This document shows positions 33,389 through 41,810 of a stretch of DNA of 64,000 nt, piece by piece (position 1 is the stretch's first letter; every line of letters begins with the position of its first letter). The DNA is taken from assembly GCA_046160485.1 (NCBI GenBank), contig JBJXGV010000012.1:62001-126000 (forward strand), given 5' to 3'. The notes beneath the pieces were generated by a model. The model saw only the letters and a program-made list of their open reading frames with translations, was not told the origin of the DNA and searched no databases. A program made the translations under genes and the position numbers. This DNA is from JBJXGV01 sp046160485. Its GTDB lineage: Bacteria; Orphanbacterota; Orphanbacteria; JBJXGV01.

Positions 33389-34258
33389 TCATGCTCCGGG
33401 TCGCGCGGCGACGCGCGCCTCGTCGAGAAACCGCGCCATCTCGATCGAATCGAGCGACGGGCCGGGATCGATCTCGCACGCGCGCAGGTACGCGGCGACG
33501 CGCGCGACCGCCGACACGGCAAGCCCCGCGTCCTCGAGCAGATCGAGCGAGTGCGGCACGTCGGCGCGCGCGACCTCGCCGGCAATCGTTCCGCCGTACA
33601 GAATCACGATGCGATCCGCCGTTCGCGCCTCCTCGAAATCTTGCGTCGCCCAAAGAACCGCCATCTCGGCGTCGCGCTGCGTGTCGGCGATGAGGCCGCG
33701 CACGTCCGCGCGGTGCTCGGCGTCGAGAAGCGAGAGCGATTCGTCGATGAAGAGGAAATCGGGGCGCGGAGCGATGGCCGCGGCGAGGCCGAGGCGCGCG
33801 CGTTCGCCGCCGGAGAGCGCGAGCGGCGAATCGGCGCGGCGCGCCGACAGGTCGAACGCGGCGAGAAGCTCGTCGACGCGCGCGAGCATGTCGGGGCGCT
33901 GCCACGCCAGGTTCTCGAGCCCGAACGCAATCTCGCGCTCGACCGTCGGCGCGATCAGCGTGAGATCCGGGTTCGAGAAGAGGACGCCGATGCCGGCACG
34001 TGCGGCGCGGCGGCCCTCGTCGGTGGCAACGTCGATCCCGTCGAACTCGACGCGGCCGCGCTCCGGGGAAAGCAGCGCCGCGAGCACGCGCAAGAGAGTC
34101 GTCTTGCCGGAGCCGTTCGCGCCGACGAGCGCAACCGACTCGCCGCGCGCGAGCGCGAACGTGATGTCGTTGAGAACGAACTGCGGTGGCGCGGACTTGT
34201 CGCCCCGCGCGGCGGCGGGCGGGGCGAAACCGACGGAAACCCCTTCGGCGCTAATCAT
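33389..34258 (-). CDS. ECF transporter ATPase, EcfA1-like, with degenerate catalytic loops
   Basis: 289 residues. Walker A G-A-N-G-S-G-K-T-T and signature L-S-G-G-E are normal, and Walker B ends I-D-E-S. The Q-loop reads F-S-N-P-D instead of F-Q-N-P-D, and the switch residue His is Gln (A-T-Q-D-F-E-E-A). Its own nucleotide site therefore looks weak, and it would pair with the partner's altered L-S-D-G-E signature. Position next to larB and larC suggests nickel or cobalt import, since lar operons elsewhere include an ECF-type nickel importer. That link is inference. Confidence 0.82.
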   Translation of the reverse strand: MISAEGVSVGFAPPAAARGDKSAPPQFVLNDITFALARGESVALVGANGSGKTTLLRVLAALLSPERGRVEFDGIDVATDEGRRAARAGIGVLFSNPDLTLIAPTVEREIAFGLENLAWQRPDMLARVDELLAAFDLSARRADSPLALSGGERARLGLAAAIAPRPDFLFIDESLSLLDAEHRADVRGLIADTQRDAEMAVLWATQDFEEARTADRIVILYGGTIAGEVARADVPHSLDLLEDAGLAVSAVARVAAYLRACEIDPGPSLDSIEMARFLDEARVAARPGA

Positions 34259-34273
34259 GAGTCGCGGCCGCGT

Positions 34274-35596
34274 TCAGGCGAGGCGGCGCATCACCGACTC
34301 GTAAACTTCGAGAAACGGCAGCCCCCTCTCGCGTGCGATGCGGCGGCAATCTTCGTACTCGGGGCGCGCGCGCAACGGCCGCCCGTCGAGAAACGGAATC
34401 TTCACGCGAACGCTGCCCCACTCGGTGTCGATCGTGCGCTCCTCGCGCGGCAGCGAAAGCCGGCGTGTTTCGCGCACGCGCACGCCGAGCGTCGGCGTGT
34501 CGACGAGGAGCGTGCGCGACACAGCGCCCACGCGTTCCGCATCCACGAGCGCCGAAAGCAAGAGCGCCGGCCGCCCCTTCTTCATCTGAATCGGCGTGAC
34601 GAAGAAATCGCGCGCGCCCGCGGCGAACACGCGCTCGAAGAGAGGCTCGACCGCCTGCGGATTCATGTCGTCGACGTTCGTTTCGATCAGGAAGAGCGTT
34701 TCCTCGTGCAGCGCGTCGTCGGTTTCGGCGACGACGATGCGGAGAACGTTCGCGATTTCTTTCGGATCGCGCGAGCCGCAGCCGTAGCCGATTGCGAGCG
34801 GGCGGAAGACCGGCGGCGCGTCCGGCGACGCGAGGCTCACGAGAAGCGCGGCGCCCGTCGGCGTCGTCATCTCGTAGCGGTTCGCGGTCATGCGCACGGG
34901 GCGGCCGCGCAGAAGCGCGAGCGTCGCCGGCGCGGGGAGCGGGATCACGCCATGCGCGGCGCGCACCTCGCCCTGCCCCTGCGGCACCGCCGAATGAAAC
35001 GCGCGCTCGATGCCGAGCAACTCGAACCCGACGACCGTGCCGACGACATCGACGATCGCGTCGACCGCGCCCACCTCGTGAAAGTGGACCTGCTCCGGCG
35101 GCATGCCATGGATCTCGCCTTCGACGACGGCTATCGCCCGAAACGTCTCGATCGATTTCTCCTTCGCGCGCGGCGAAAGGCCGCTGTGCGCGATGATCGC
35201 TTCGATTTCGCGGAGGCCGCGGTGGGGTTCGTGGTGCGAGTGTTGATCGCGGTGCGTTTCGTCGTGGGTGTGCGAGTGTGCGTCGCGAGGCGCGTCGTCG
35301 TGCGAGTGTGTGTGCGAATGATCGTGGTGGCCGTGCGCGTGCTCGTGGTCGTGATGCGCGTGCTCGTGCGGCTCGTGCGTGTGCGCGCGATGCGCGTCGC
35401 CGCCGCCAACGACGCGCGCCGCGATACCGCCGATGCCGTGGCGGCTCGTGCGCTCCGCCTCGACGCGCACGCCCGGCAGCCCGAGCGACGCGATCGCCGC
35501 GTCGAATGCATCGCGCGGCACACCCGCCGCCAAGAGCGCGCCGAGAAACATGTCGCCGCTCGCGCCGCCGACGCAGTCGATGACCGCGATTCTCAC
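34274..35596 (-). CDS. larC: LarC, nickel pincer cofactor biosynthesis protein
   Basis: 440 residues, a single-frame LarC of the DUF111 family, which inserts nickel into the pincer cofactor of lactate racemase-type enzymes. It starts with I-D-C-V-G-G-A-S-G-D-M-F-L-G-A, a family signature, and contains H-F-H-E-V-G-A-V-D-A-I-V-D and E-T-N-V-D-D-M-N-P-Q. Residues 69-125 are a metal-binding insert with 24 His in 57 residues. GTG 35596 overlaps the TGA of larB. In some species larC is split into two frames; here it is intact. Confidence 0.9.
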   Translation of the reverse strand: MRIAVIDCVGGASGDMFLGALLAAGVPRDAFDAAIASLGLPGVRVEAERTSRHGIGGIAARVVGGGDAHRAHTHEPHEHAHHDHEHAHGHHDHSHTHSHDDAPRDAHSHTHDETHRDQHSHHEPHRGLREIEAIIAHSGLSPRAKEKSIETFRAIAVVEGEIHGMPPEQVHFHEVGAVDAIVDVVGTVVGFELLGIERAFHSAVPQGQGEVRAAHGVIPLPAPATLALLRGRPVRMTANRYEMTTPTGAALLVSLASPDAPPVFRPLAIGYGCGSRDPKEIANVLRIVVAETDDALHEETLFLIETNVDDMNPQAVEPLFERVFAAGARDFFVTPIQMKKGRPALLLSALVDAERVGAVSRTLLVDTPTLGVRVRETRRLSLPREERTIDTEWGSVRVKIPFLDGRPLRARPEYEDCRRIARERGLPFLEVYESVMRRLA

Positions 35597-36357
35597 GCCG
35601 AGGAGCCGCCGCGCGGCGCGAGAATCCGAAACGCCGCGCACGCCGCGCCGAATCCGTTGTCGATGTTCGTGACGGTGATGCCCTGCGCGCAGGAGGTGAG
35701 CATGCCGAGGAGTGCCGCGATCCCGCCGAGCGACGCGCCGTAACCCGCGCTCGTCGGCACCGCGATCACGGGCGCCGCCGCGATTCCGCCGACGACGCTC
35801 GCGAGCGCGCCCTCCATACCTGCGACGACGATGATCGCGTCCGCCGCAAGCAGCCGCTCGCGATCCGCGAGCACGCGATGGATCCCGGCGACACCGACGT
35901 CGTACGCGCACTCGCTCCCAACGCCGAGCCCTTCGAGCGTTGCGCGCGCCTCCTCAGCGACCGGAACATCCGCGGTGCCGCCCGTGACGATCATCGCGCG
36001 CCGCGCGACCTTCAAAGACCCCGGCGCGATGCGCAGCACGACGCGCCCCTTCGCGTTGTGCGTCGCGCCCTCGATCTCGCGCGTCATGCGCGCGGCCAGC
36101 TCCGGCGAAACGCGCGTCGCGATCAGCGTCGTGCCCGCCGCGACGATCCGCTTCGCGATCTCGAGCGCATCCTCCGGCGCCTTCGCGTCGCAAAGAATCG
36201 CCTCGGGGAATCCCTGCCGCAGCGTGCGGTGATGGTCGATGTTCGCGAACGCGAGCGGCTCGTACGGCAGGTCTTTCAGCTTCGCGAACGCGGCGTCGAC
36301 GTCGAGCTGCCCCGCCGCGGTCGCGCGCAAAACCTCAAGAACAAACGAGGGGTTCAT
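35593..36357 (-). CDS. larB: LarB, pincer cofactor carboxylase/hydrolase (PurE-related)
   Basis: 254 residues. The N-terminal part (L-D-H-H-R-x-L-R-Q-G-F-P-E-like, here I-D-H-H-R-T-L-R-Q-G-F-P-E) and the PurE-like core (V-T-G-G-T-A-D-V-P-V-A-E-E-A, V-V-A-G-M-E-G-A-L-A-S-V-V-G-G, P-T-S-A-G-Y-G) match LarB, which carboxylates and hydrolyses nicotinic acid adenine dinucleotide. It overlaps the 3' end of dus by 23 bases and is followed directly by larC. larA and larE are not in the window. Confidence 0.9.
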   Translation of the reverse strand: MNPSFVLEVLRATAAGQLDVDAAFAKLKDLPYEPLAFANIDHHRTLRQGFPEAILCDAKAPEDALEIAKRIVAAGTTLIATRVSPELAARMTREIEGATHNAKGRVVLRIAPGSLKVARRAMIVTGGTADVPVAEEARATLEGLGVGSECAYDVGVAGIHRVLADRERLLAADAIIVVAGMEGALASVVGGIAAAPVIAVPTSAGYGASLGGIAALLGMLTSCAQGITVTNIDNGFGAACAAFRILAPRGGSSA

Positions 36358-37339
36358 CGGCGGCGGCCTCCGTTCCGCGTTCCTGATCGGCGAGGTACTC
36401 GAGAAGCATCGCGCGCACCTCGTCGAGGCGCGTCGTCGTGAAGATTCGCTCGCGCAGCTTTGAGCCGTCGGGCATCCCCTTCGTGTACCACGCGAGTTGC
36501 TTGCGCACTGTCAGCACGCCCGAGCGCTCACCGAACTCTTCGACTTGAAGCTCCGCGTGGCGCACCGCCATCTCGACGCGATCGCGCACCGTCGGCGCGT
36601 CGGGCCGCCGCCCCGTGTCGAGGTACTCGCGAATCTGCCGGAAGACGAACGGATTGCCGAGCGCCGCGCGCCCGATCATCACCGCGTCGACGCCCGCCTC
36701 GGTGAGCCGCCGGTACGCGTCGTCCGCCGTCGCGATGTCGCCGTTGCCGACGATCGGAATCCCCGCGCGCTGCTTCACCTCGGCGATCACGTCCCAGTCA
36801 GCCGCGCCCGAAAACATCTGCGCGACCGTGCGACCGTGAATCGTCACGGCCGAGGCGCCCGCGTCCTCGAGCGCCGCAACGACGTCGAAGATGTTCACCG
36901 TCGACGCATCCTGACCGATGCGCACCTTCACCGTCACAGGGATGTCGACCGCGTCGACGCACGCCTTCGTGATCGCGGCTGCGCGCGCCGGATCCTTGAG
37001 CACTGCCGCCCCCTTGCCGCGGCAGACGACCTTCTTCACCGGGCAGCCGAAGTTGATGTCGAGAAGATCGGGCCCGCCCTCGGCGGCGATGCGCGCGGCG
37101 ATCCCCATCGACTCGGGCTCGGAGCCGAAGAGCTGAATGCCGAACGGATGCTCGTCGGGCTCGAAATGCATGAGCGCCTTCGTCTTCTCGCCGCCGCGCT
37201 CGAGGCCGTCGGCGGAAACCATCTGCGAGTAGACCATCGACGCGCCCTGCTCCTTGCAGAGCCGGCGGAACGCGGAGTTCGTGACGCCGCAGAGCGGCGC
37301 GAGGAATACCTGGCCGAGATCGGTGTCGCGGATTCGCAT
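36335..37339 (-). CDS. tRNA-dihydrouridine synthase (DusB-like)
   Basis: 334 residues of the FMN-dependent Dus family, which reduces uridines in the tRNA D-loop. It shows L-A-P-L-C-G-V-T-N, D-I-N-F-G-C-P-V-K-K-V (catalytic Cys), G-R-T-V-A-Q-M-F-S-G-A-A-D-W and N-G-D-I, all in the expected order. ATG 37339 is only seven bases after a TAACAT -10 box and has no Shine-Dalgarno, suggesting a leaderless message. It heads the long run through larBC and pyr genes. Confidence 0.9.
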   Translation of the reverse strand: MRIRDTDLGQVFLAPLCGVTNSAFRRLCKEQGASMVYSQMVSADGLERGGEKTKALMHFEPDEHPFGIQLFGSEPESMGIAARIAAEGGPDLLDINFGCPVKKVVCRGKGAAVLKDPARAAAITKACVDAVDIPVTVKVRIGQDASTVNIFDVVAALEDAGASAVTIHGRTVAQMFSGAADWDVIAEVKQRAGIPIVGNGDIATADDAYRRLTEAGVDAVMIGRAALGNPFVFRQIREYLDTGRRPDAPTVRDRVEMAVRHAELQVEEFGERSGVLTVRKQLAWYTKGMPDGSKLRERIFTTTRLDEVRAMLLEYLADQERGTEAAADEPLVCS

Positions 37340-37346
37340 GCGGGCG

Positions 37347-37375
37347 ATGTTAGCCGGTGAGGGCGACGCCTTCAA
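37347..37375 (-). promoter_or_regulatory. Candidate promoter giving a leaderless dus transcript
   Basis: TTGAAG (37375-37370) and TAACAT (37352-37347) on the minus strand are 17 bases apart. The start ATG (37339-37337) begins seven bases after the -10, where transcription should start. Confidence 0.5.
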
Positions 37376-37445
37376 CCGGCATCCCGAGATGGCCACGCGG
37401 TGCGATGCCGAAACCCTCTTCGTTTGGAGCGGCGGCGGGGCCTGT

Positions 37446-37603
37446 CGCGAGGCGAGGCCCCGTCCCCTCGGCACGCTCGCTCGTGCTACGCAACTCGCTC
37501 GCTGCGACTCGCGAGGGCGCGCGATCGTCGCGAGCGGGCGATCGCGGCGCGCGTGGCGCGTCCCTCGCTCGACGCACCTCTGGGGACGGGGCCTCGCCTC
37601 GCG
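37446..37603 (+). repeat. 158-bp repeat unit, copy 1, with terminal inverted repeats
   Basis: The unit is bounded by perfect 22-bp inverted repeats (37446-37467 and 37582-37603). Bases 37471-37532 are identical to the reverse complement of 37894-37955 in copy 2. It is non-coding, with the look of a miniature mobile element or structured intergenic repeat. Confidence 0.75.
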
Positions 37604-37822
37604 CCACCCGCCGCGCGGTCATGAAGCGCGGAGTATCGCTTGCGTGTAGCGCAACGCCAAAATGCGCCCGCCCTAGCCGGCGGCTTGCACGTGCTCCGCG
37701 CGAGGGCCGCGCACGGACGCGCCATCACAGAGTTCGTCGTTCTTCGCTAGCTCCGCGCGCGCATTCGTGGTGTGGATCGGCGGTTGATCGTGCTCTCTGC
37801 CGTCCGTCGCGGCGGCGGGTGG

Positions 37823-37980
37823 CGCGAGGCGGCGGCTCGTTCCCGAGGTGCGTCGAGCGAGGGACGCGCCCGTTGCGTCGCGGTCGCGAGTCCCGCGACG
37901 ATCGCGCGCCCTCGCGAGTCGCAGCGAGCGAGTTGCGTAGCACGAGCGAGCGTGCCGCGGGGACGAGTCGCCGCCTCGCG
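37823..37980 (-). repeat. 158-bp repeat unit, copy 2, inverted relative to copy 1
   Basis: It has the same length as copy 1 in opposite orientation. Imperfect 22-bp terminal inverted repeats lie at 37823-37844 and 37959-37980. A 62-bp block is identical to copy 1; the half nearer copy 1 has diverged more. Confidence 0.75.
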
Positions 37981-38012
37981 ACAGGACCCGCCGCCCCACC
38001 AGCGCCGAGCCG

Positions 38013-38636
38013 CTACGGCATCTCCGCCAACACATCCGCAAGCGTCTCGAACGGCGTGAACGCGATCTGCTTCTCGACGGCGAAACGCGCGAGGTCACGC
38101 TTCGCGAATACACGGTCGGCGACGGGTGCCGCGCACCGATCCGAGATTCCGTCGCCGACGAACCACACCGTCTGCCCGCTCGCGCGCCGCCGCGCGATCT
38201 CCGTCGCTTTGCACGCGCCGCAGCGCCCGCATCCCGTGTCGAAGTGCGGGAACTCCGGCACGAGGCGCGCGCCGTCCTCGAACCGAATCCCATTCGCGCG
38301 CACGTCGAGATCGCCGAAGCCTTCGCGCGCCAGAATCCGCCGGATGTAGAACTCGAGCCCATCGGAGAGAATCGCGACGTCCCACTCGAGCGCGCGCGCC
38401 CGCGCGACAAGCGCGCCGAACGCTGGGTCGAGCCGCATCGGCTCGATGAACTGCTCGATGTCCGCCTGCGTCGCGCGCGCCAGCTCGCACTCTTCCGCGA
38501 GGCAGTCGCGCCCACCCAGCAGCCCCGCGTTCCACCGCCGCACGAGCGCCGCCCAACCCTCGCGGTCGCGCGCGAACCTCTTAAAAAGCGAATGCCCGAC
38601 GTCGACGGGACAGATCGTCCCGTCGAAGTCGAGCAA
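38013..38636 (-). CDS. HAD-family phosphatase (MtnX/phosphoserine-phosphatase-like)
   Basis: 207 residues. Motif I is D-F-D-G-T-I, motif II I-L-S-D-G, and motif IV G-D-G-I-S-D, the HAD subfamily IB set. A Cys cluster C-G-R-C-G-A-C-K resembles the C-G-N-C-K of MtnX-like phosphatases. The start is uncertain: an in-frame stop lies about 50 bases upstream and only TTG 38636 or a CTG slightly upstream is available, with no Shine-Dalgarno. Translation may depend on the upstream protease gene, which ends at 38695. Substrate unknown; a small phosphorylated metabolite is likely. Confidence 0.78.
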   Translation of the reverse strand: MLDFDGTICPVDVGHSLFKRFARDREGWAALVRRWNAGLLGGRDCLAEECELARATQADIEQFIEPMRLDPAFGALVARARALEWDVAILSDGLEFYIRRILAREGFGDLDVRANGIRFEDGARLVPEFPHFDTGCGRCGACKATEIARRRASGQTVWFVGDGISDRCAAPVADRVFAKRDLARFAVEKQIAFTPFETLADVLAEMP

Positions 38637-38694
38637 GAGCGCGCCAGTTGGATTCGTGTTCAGATCGCCGCCGCGTTCGGCGCGCGGTTAGCCG

Positions 38695-40344
38695 TTACTC
38701 ATCTTCGTCGTCCGGAGCCGTCAGCTTCGCCGTCCCTTCGGCCGCCTCGCGCAGCACGCCCGACGCCTCGAGCGAATCGCGATGCGTCTCGGCGATCGCG
38801 AACATTTCCTGAAGCGTCGCCGCGTGCCCGAACAGACTCACCGCCTCCTGAAGCTGGTTGTCGAGCGCAAGCCCCGTCTTGTACGCCGCCTCGTCGCCGA
38901 ACAGCTTGCGGTAGACCTCGCGACGGATTCCCATCTCGACGTACTCGTTGTCGGCGTCGAAGTCCTCGTCGGTGAACTCGATCTTCTTCGACTTCGCGAG
39001 CTTCTTGAACTCGTTCAGCATCGCGCTCGTCACCTCGAAGTCCTTCCCGACATCCTTGTGCTTGCCCAGGTACGACACCGCGTACTCGAAGAAGAGACTG
39101 TTGCGCTCGAGATTCTCGGTGAGCGTCGTCAGCTTGTCCTGCTCGATGATCATGTCGGGCTCGATCCCGCCGCCGCCGCGCACCGTGCGCCCCGCGTTCG
39201 TCTTGAACTCGGGATGCGCGTTCCGCGTGCTGTCGGCGTGCTCTTCCTTCAGCACCGTGATCGCGTGCTCGTCCTTGTGAATGCTGCGGCCCGACGGCGT
39301 GTAGTACTTCGCGGTCGTCAGCTTCAGCCCCGTCTCCTTCGTGAGCGGCAGCACACTCTGCACCGAACCCTTGCCGAACGTGCTCGTGCCGACGATAAGC
39401 CCGCGGTCCCAATCCTGAATCGCGCCCGCGACGATCTCCGACGCCGACGCCGAACCGCTGTTGACCATCACGATGAGCGGATACTTCGCGTGCGGCGAAT
39501 CGCCTTCGTCGACGAAGCTGTTGCTCGCGGTCCGCTTCCGTCCCTTCGTGAAGGTGATCATCTCGCCCTTGTCGAGGAAGAGATCGGACACGGACACCGC
39601 CTGGTCGAGAAGCCCGCCGGGATTGCGGCGCAGGTCGAGGACGAGCCCCTTCATCCCTTGCGCCTCGAGCTTGGCAAGCGCCGCCTCGAGATCGTCGGTC
39701 GTGCTCTTCATGAACTGCGAGCAGCGGACGTAGCCGATGCCGTCGGTGCCGGGCATCATGAACGCGTACGGAACGCTGTGAAGCTCGATGATGTCGCGCG
39801 TGATCGTGTAGTCGAGAAGGCCGTCGACGCCTTCGCGCGCGATCGAGATCGTGACCTGCGTTCCCTTCGGCCCGCGCAGCTTCTTCACCGCGTCGTCGCT
39901 CGAGAGGCCCTCGGTCGATTCGCCGTCAATTTTCAGGATCTTGTCGCCGCCCTGAATGCCCATCTGGTAGGCAGGCGTTCCTTCCATGGGCGAGATCACG
40001 GTCAGCACGCCGTCGCGCACCGCGATCACGATGCCGAGCCCGCCGAACGAACCCTGCGTGCTCACCATGAGATTTCCGTATTGATCGTTATCGAGGAATT
40101 GCGTGTGCGGATCGAGCGCTTCGAGCATGCCGTCGATGCCGGCCATGATCAGCTTGTGCGTATCGATCTCTTCGACGTAGTCGGACTCGACGCGCCGCAG
40201 AATCTGGCTGAAGAGTTCGAGGTCCTTGTAGATGTCGCCGCCGACGGCTTGGACTTTGTCGGAGAGAAAATCCTCGCCGGTCGCGAAGAGGAGGGCGAGC
40301 GTCAGGAAAAGTACGGGAAGCAGCACATCACGACGAGCCCTCAT
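38695..40344 (-). CDS. Carboxy-terminal processing protease (S41, CtpA-like)
   Basis: 549 residues. It has an N-terminal membrane anchor or signal (about 6-25), a PDZ domain (about 90-170, with G-S-F-G-G-L-G-I and G-D-K-I-L-K-I-D-G) and the S41 core. Catalytic Ser lies in N-S-G-S-A-S-A-S-E and Lys in F-G-K-G-S-V-Q. The C-terminal 120 or so residues form a helical extension. It trims or degrades periplasmic proteins. ATG 40344 is the second of two adjacent possible starts (TTG 40347). A promoter candidate lies about 95 bases upstream. Confidence 0.92.
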   Translation of the reverse strand: MRARRDVLLPVLFLTLALLFATGEDFLSDKVQAVGGDIYKDLELFSQILRRVESDYVEEIDTHKLIMAGIDGMLEALDPHTQFLDNDQYGNLMVSTQGSFGGLGIVIAVRDGVLTVISPMEGTPAYQMGIQGGDKILKIDGESTEGLSSDDAVKKLRGPKGTQVTISIAREGVDGLLDYTITRDIIELHSVPYAFMMPGTDGIGYVRCSQFMKSTTDDLEAALAKLEAQGMKGLVLDLRRNPGGLLDQAVSVSDLFLDKGEMITFTKGRKRTASNSFVDEGDSPHAKYPLIVMVNSGSASASEIVAGAIQDWDRGLIVGTSTFGKGSVQSVLPLTKETGLKLTTAKYYTPSGRSIHKDEHAITVLKEEHADSTRNAHPEFKTNAGRTVRGGGGIEPDMIIEQDKLTTLTENLERNSLFFEYAVSYLGKHKDVGKDFEVTSAMLNEFKKLAKSKKIEFTDEDFDADNEYVEMGIRREVYRKLFGDEAAYKTGLALDNQLQEAVSLFGHAATLQEMFAIAETHRDSLEASGVLREAAEGTAKLTAPDDEDE

Positions 40345-40437
40345 CAAACACCCCCGCGTCTTACATGGAAGGAAGTACCCATTTATTCATCGGCCGATTC
40401 GGGCGGACGTTTGAGACCGCCTGCTAAAATCGCAGCC

Positions 40438-40467
40438 ATTCTAACGCCGACGGCTTGGGGGTTTCCA
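40438..40467 (-). promoter_or_regulatory. Candidate promoter of the processing protease gene
   Basis: TGGAAA (40467-40462) and TAGAAT (40443-40438) are 18 bases apart on the minus strand. The -10 matches consensus at five of six positions. Confidence 0.35.
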
Positions 40468-40530
40468 CTCCCGTCTCTAGCGGATGTTCCTCGCGGAGTT
40501 TGGGCGCGGGGGGCCGATCGCCGGGGCCGG

Positions 40531-40562
40531 CGGGGCGAGCCGCATCGCGGCGGCTCGCCCCG
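40531..40562 (-). terminator. GC hairpin downstream of the inositol-phosphate synthase gene
   Basis: A perfect 13-bp stem (40531-40543 and 40550-40562) with a 6-base loop begins 17 bases after the synthase stop. No U-tract follows, so it may stabilise the 3' end or act in a factor-dependent terminator. Confidence 0.5.
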
Positions 40563-40579
40563 CGTCGGCGCCGCGCTCG

Positions 40580-41752
40580 CTACTTCGCCTTCGAGGCCGA
40601 GCGCGACTTCTTGGGCTTCGGCGCCTTCCCGCGCGGTGCGTTCTTCTTCGGCCGCGACGAACGCTTCTTACCGCCCTTGCCGTACTTCGCGATGAAGTCC
40701 TCGAGCATCCGGTGCGCCTCGTCGTCCGTGAACTGCACGGGCGGCGACTTCTTGAAGTACGCCGACGCCTCGATGAGCGCGCCCGAGAGCTTGTTGTCGA
40801 GCGCGAGCTTCGCGCAACGGACCGCGTCGATGATGACACCCGCGGAGTTCGGCGAGTCCCAGACCTCGAGCTTCAGCTCGATGTTGAGAGGCACGTCGCC
40901 GAAGGTCTGGCCTTCGAGGCGGATGTACGCCCACTTGCGGTCCGTCAGCCACGCCACATAGTCGGACGGCCCGATGTGGACATTGTCTTCGCCCATGTCG
41001 TACTCGAGCTGGGACGTGACGGCGTTCGTCTTCGAGATCTTCTTCGATTCGAGGCGGCTACGCTCGAGCATGTTGAGGAAGTCGGTGTTGCCGCCGACGT
41101 TGAGCTGGCTCGTCCGGAGGAGCTTCACGCCGCGGTCGCAGAAGAGCCGCGTCAGCACGCGGTGCACGATCGTCGCGCCGACCTGCGACTTGATGTCGTC
41201 GCCGATGACCGGCAGCCCCTTCGCCTTGAACCGCTCCGACCAGTACTTCTCGCGCGCGATGAACACCGGAATCGCGTTCACGAACCCGCAGCCCGCCTCG
41301 AGAATCTGCTCGACGTACCACTTCGTCGCCTCTTCGCTGCCGACCGGAAGATAGTTCACGACAACGTCCGTGCCCGTCTCCTTCAGGATCTTGACGATGT
41401 TCTCCGTCGAGCCGGGCGCCTTCGTGATCACCTTCGAGAGGTACTGGCCGAGGCCGTCGTGCGTCATGCCGCGCGCCACCCGAACGCCGAGCTTCGGCAC
41501 GTCGCAAAACTTGTACGTGTTGTTCGGCTTCACGTAGATCGCTTCGGAGAGATCGCGCCCGACCTTGTTCTTGTCGATGTCGATCGCCGCCGAGAACTCG
41601 ACGTCGCGGATGTGATAGCCGCCGAGGTTGACGTGCATGAGCCCCGGCACGATCGAATCCTCGTGCGCGTTGCGGTAGTAGTGAACGCCCTGAACGAACG
41701 ACGACGCGCAATTGCCCACGCCGATGATCGCGACTCGAACCTTCCCGCTCAT
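40580..41752 (-). CDS. ino1: myo-Inositol-1-phosphate synthase
   Basis: 390 residues, a prokaryotic-type MIPS that converts glucose-6-phosphate to inositol-3-phosphate with NAD+. It has I-I-G-V-G-N-C-A-S-S at the N-terminus, V-N-Y-L-P-V-G-S-E, G-D-D-I-K-S-Q-V-G-A-T and L-N-V-G-G-N-T-D-F-L-N-M, all strong family signatures. The last 35 or so residues are a Lys/Arg/Ser/Pro-rich basic tail not needed for the fold. It follows a CDP-alcohol phosphotransferase gene by 58 bases, suggesting inositol-phospholipid synthesis. Confidence 0.94.
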   Translation of the reverse strand: MSGKVRVAIIGVGNCASSFVQGVHYYRNAHEDSIVPGLMHVNLGGYHIRDVEFSAAIDIDKNKVGRDLSEAIYVKPNNTYKFCDVPKLGVRVARGMTHDGLGQYLSKVITKAPGSTENIVKILKETGTDVVVNYLPVGSEEATKWYVEQILEAGCGFVNAIPVFIAREKYWSERFKAKGLPVIGDDIKSQVGATIVHRVLTRLFCDRGVKLLRTSQLNVGGNTDFLNMLERSRLESKKISKTNAVTSQLEYDMGEDNVHIGPSDYVAWLTDRKWAYIRLEGQTFGDVPLNIELKLEVWDSPNSAGVIIDAVRCAKLALDNKLSGALIEASAYFKKSPPVQFTDDEAHRMLEDFIAKYGKGGKKRSSRPKKNAPRGKAPKPKKSRSASKAK

Positions 41753-41810
41753 TGTCTATCGTCCTCCGATGTCGGCTGACGCGTCGTCAGCGACCGATGC
41801 GCACTCGCGC

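Larger units (their letters stand above)
37340..38012. other. Gene-free stretch with inverted repeat pair
   Basis: About 670 bases with no supportable gene. It contains the dus promoter, two 158-bp repeat units facing each other, and a 219-base spacer between them in which I see nothing recognisable. Open frames here are short and their translations are low-complexity Arg/Ala-rich text. Confidence 0.7.

Noticed and set aside
35220..35395. Tandem repeat or CRISPR-like array
   Set aside because: The simple GTG/CAC-type repetition is the codon pattern of the His-rich part of larC, in frame and without spacers.
37725..37943. Small open frames inside the inverted repeat region
   Set aside because: They arise from the repeat's own symmetry, have no ribosome-binding site and no recognisable domain.
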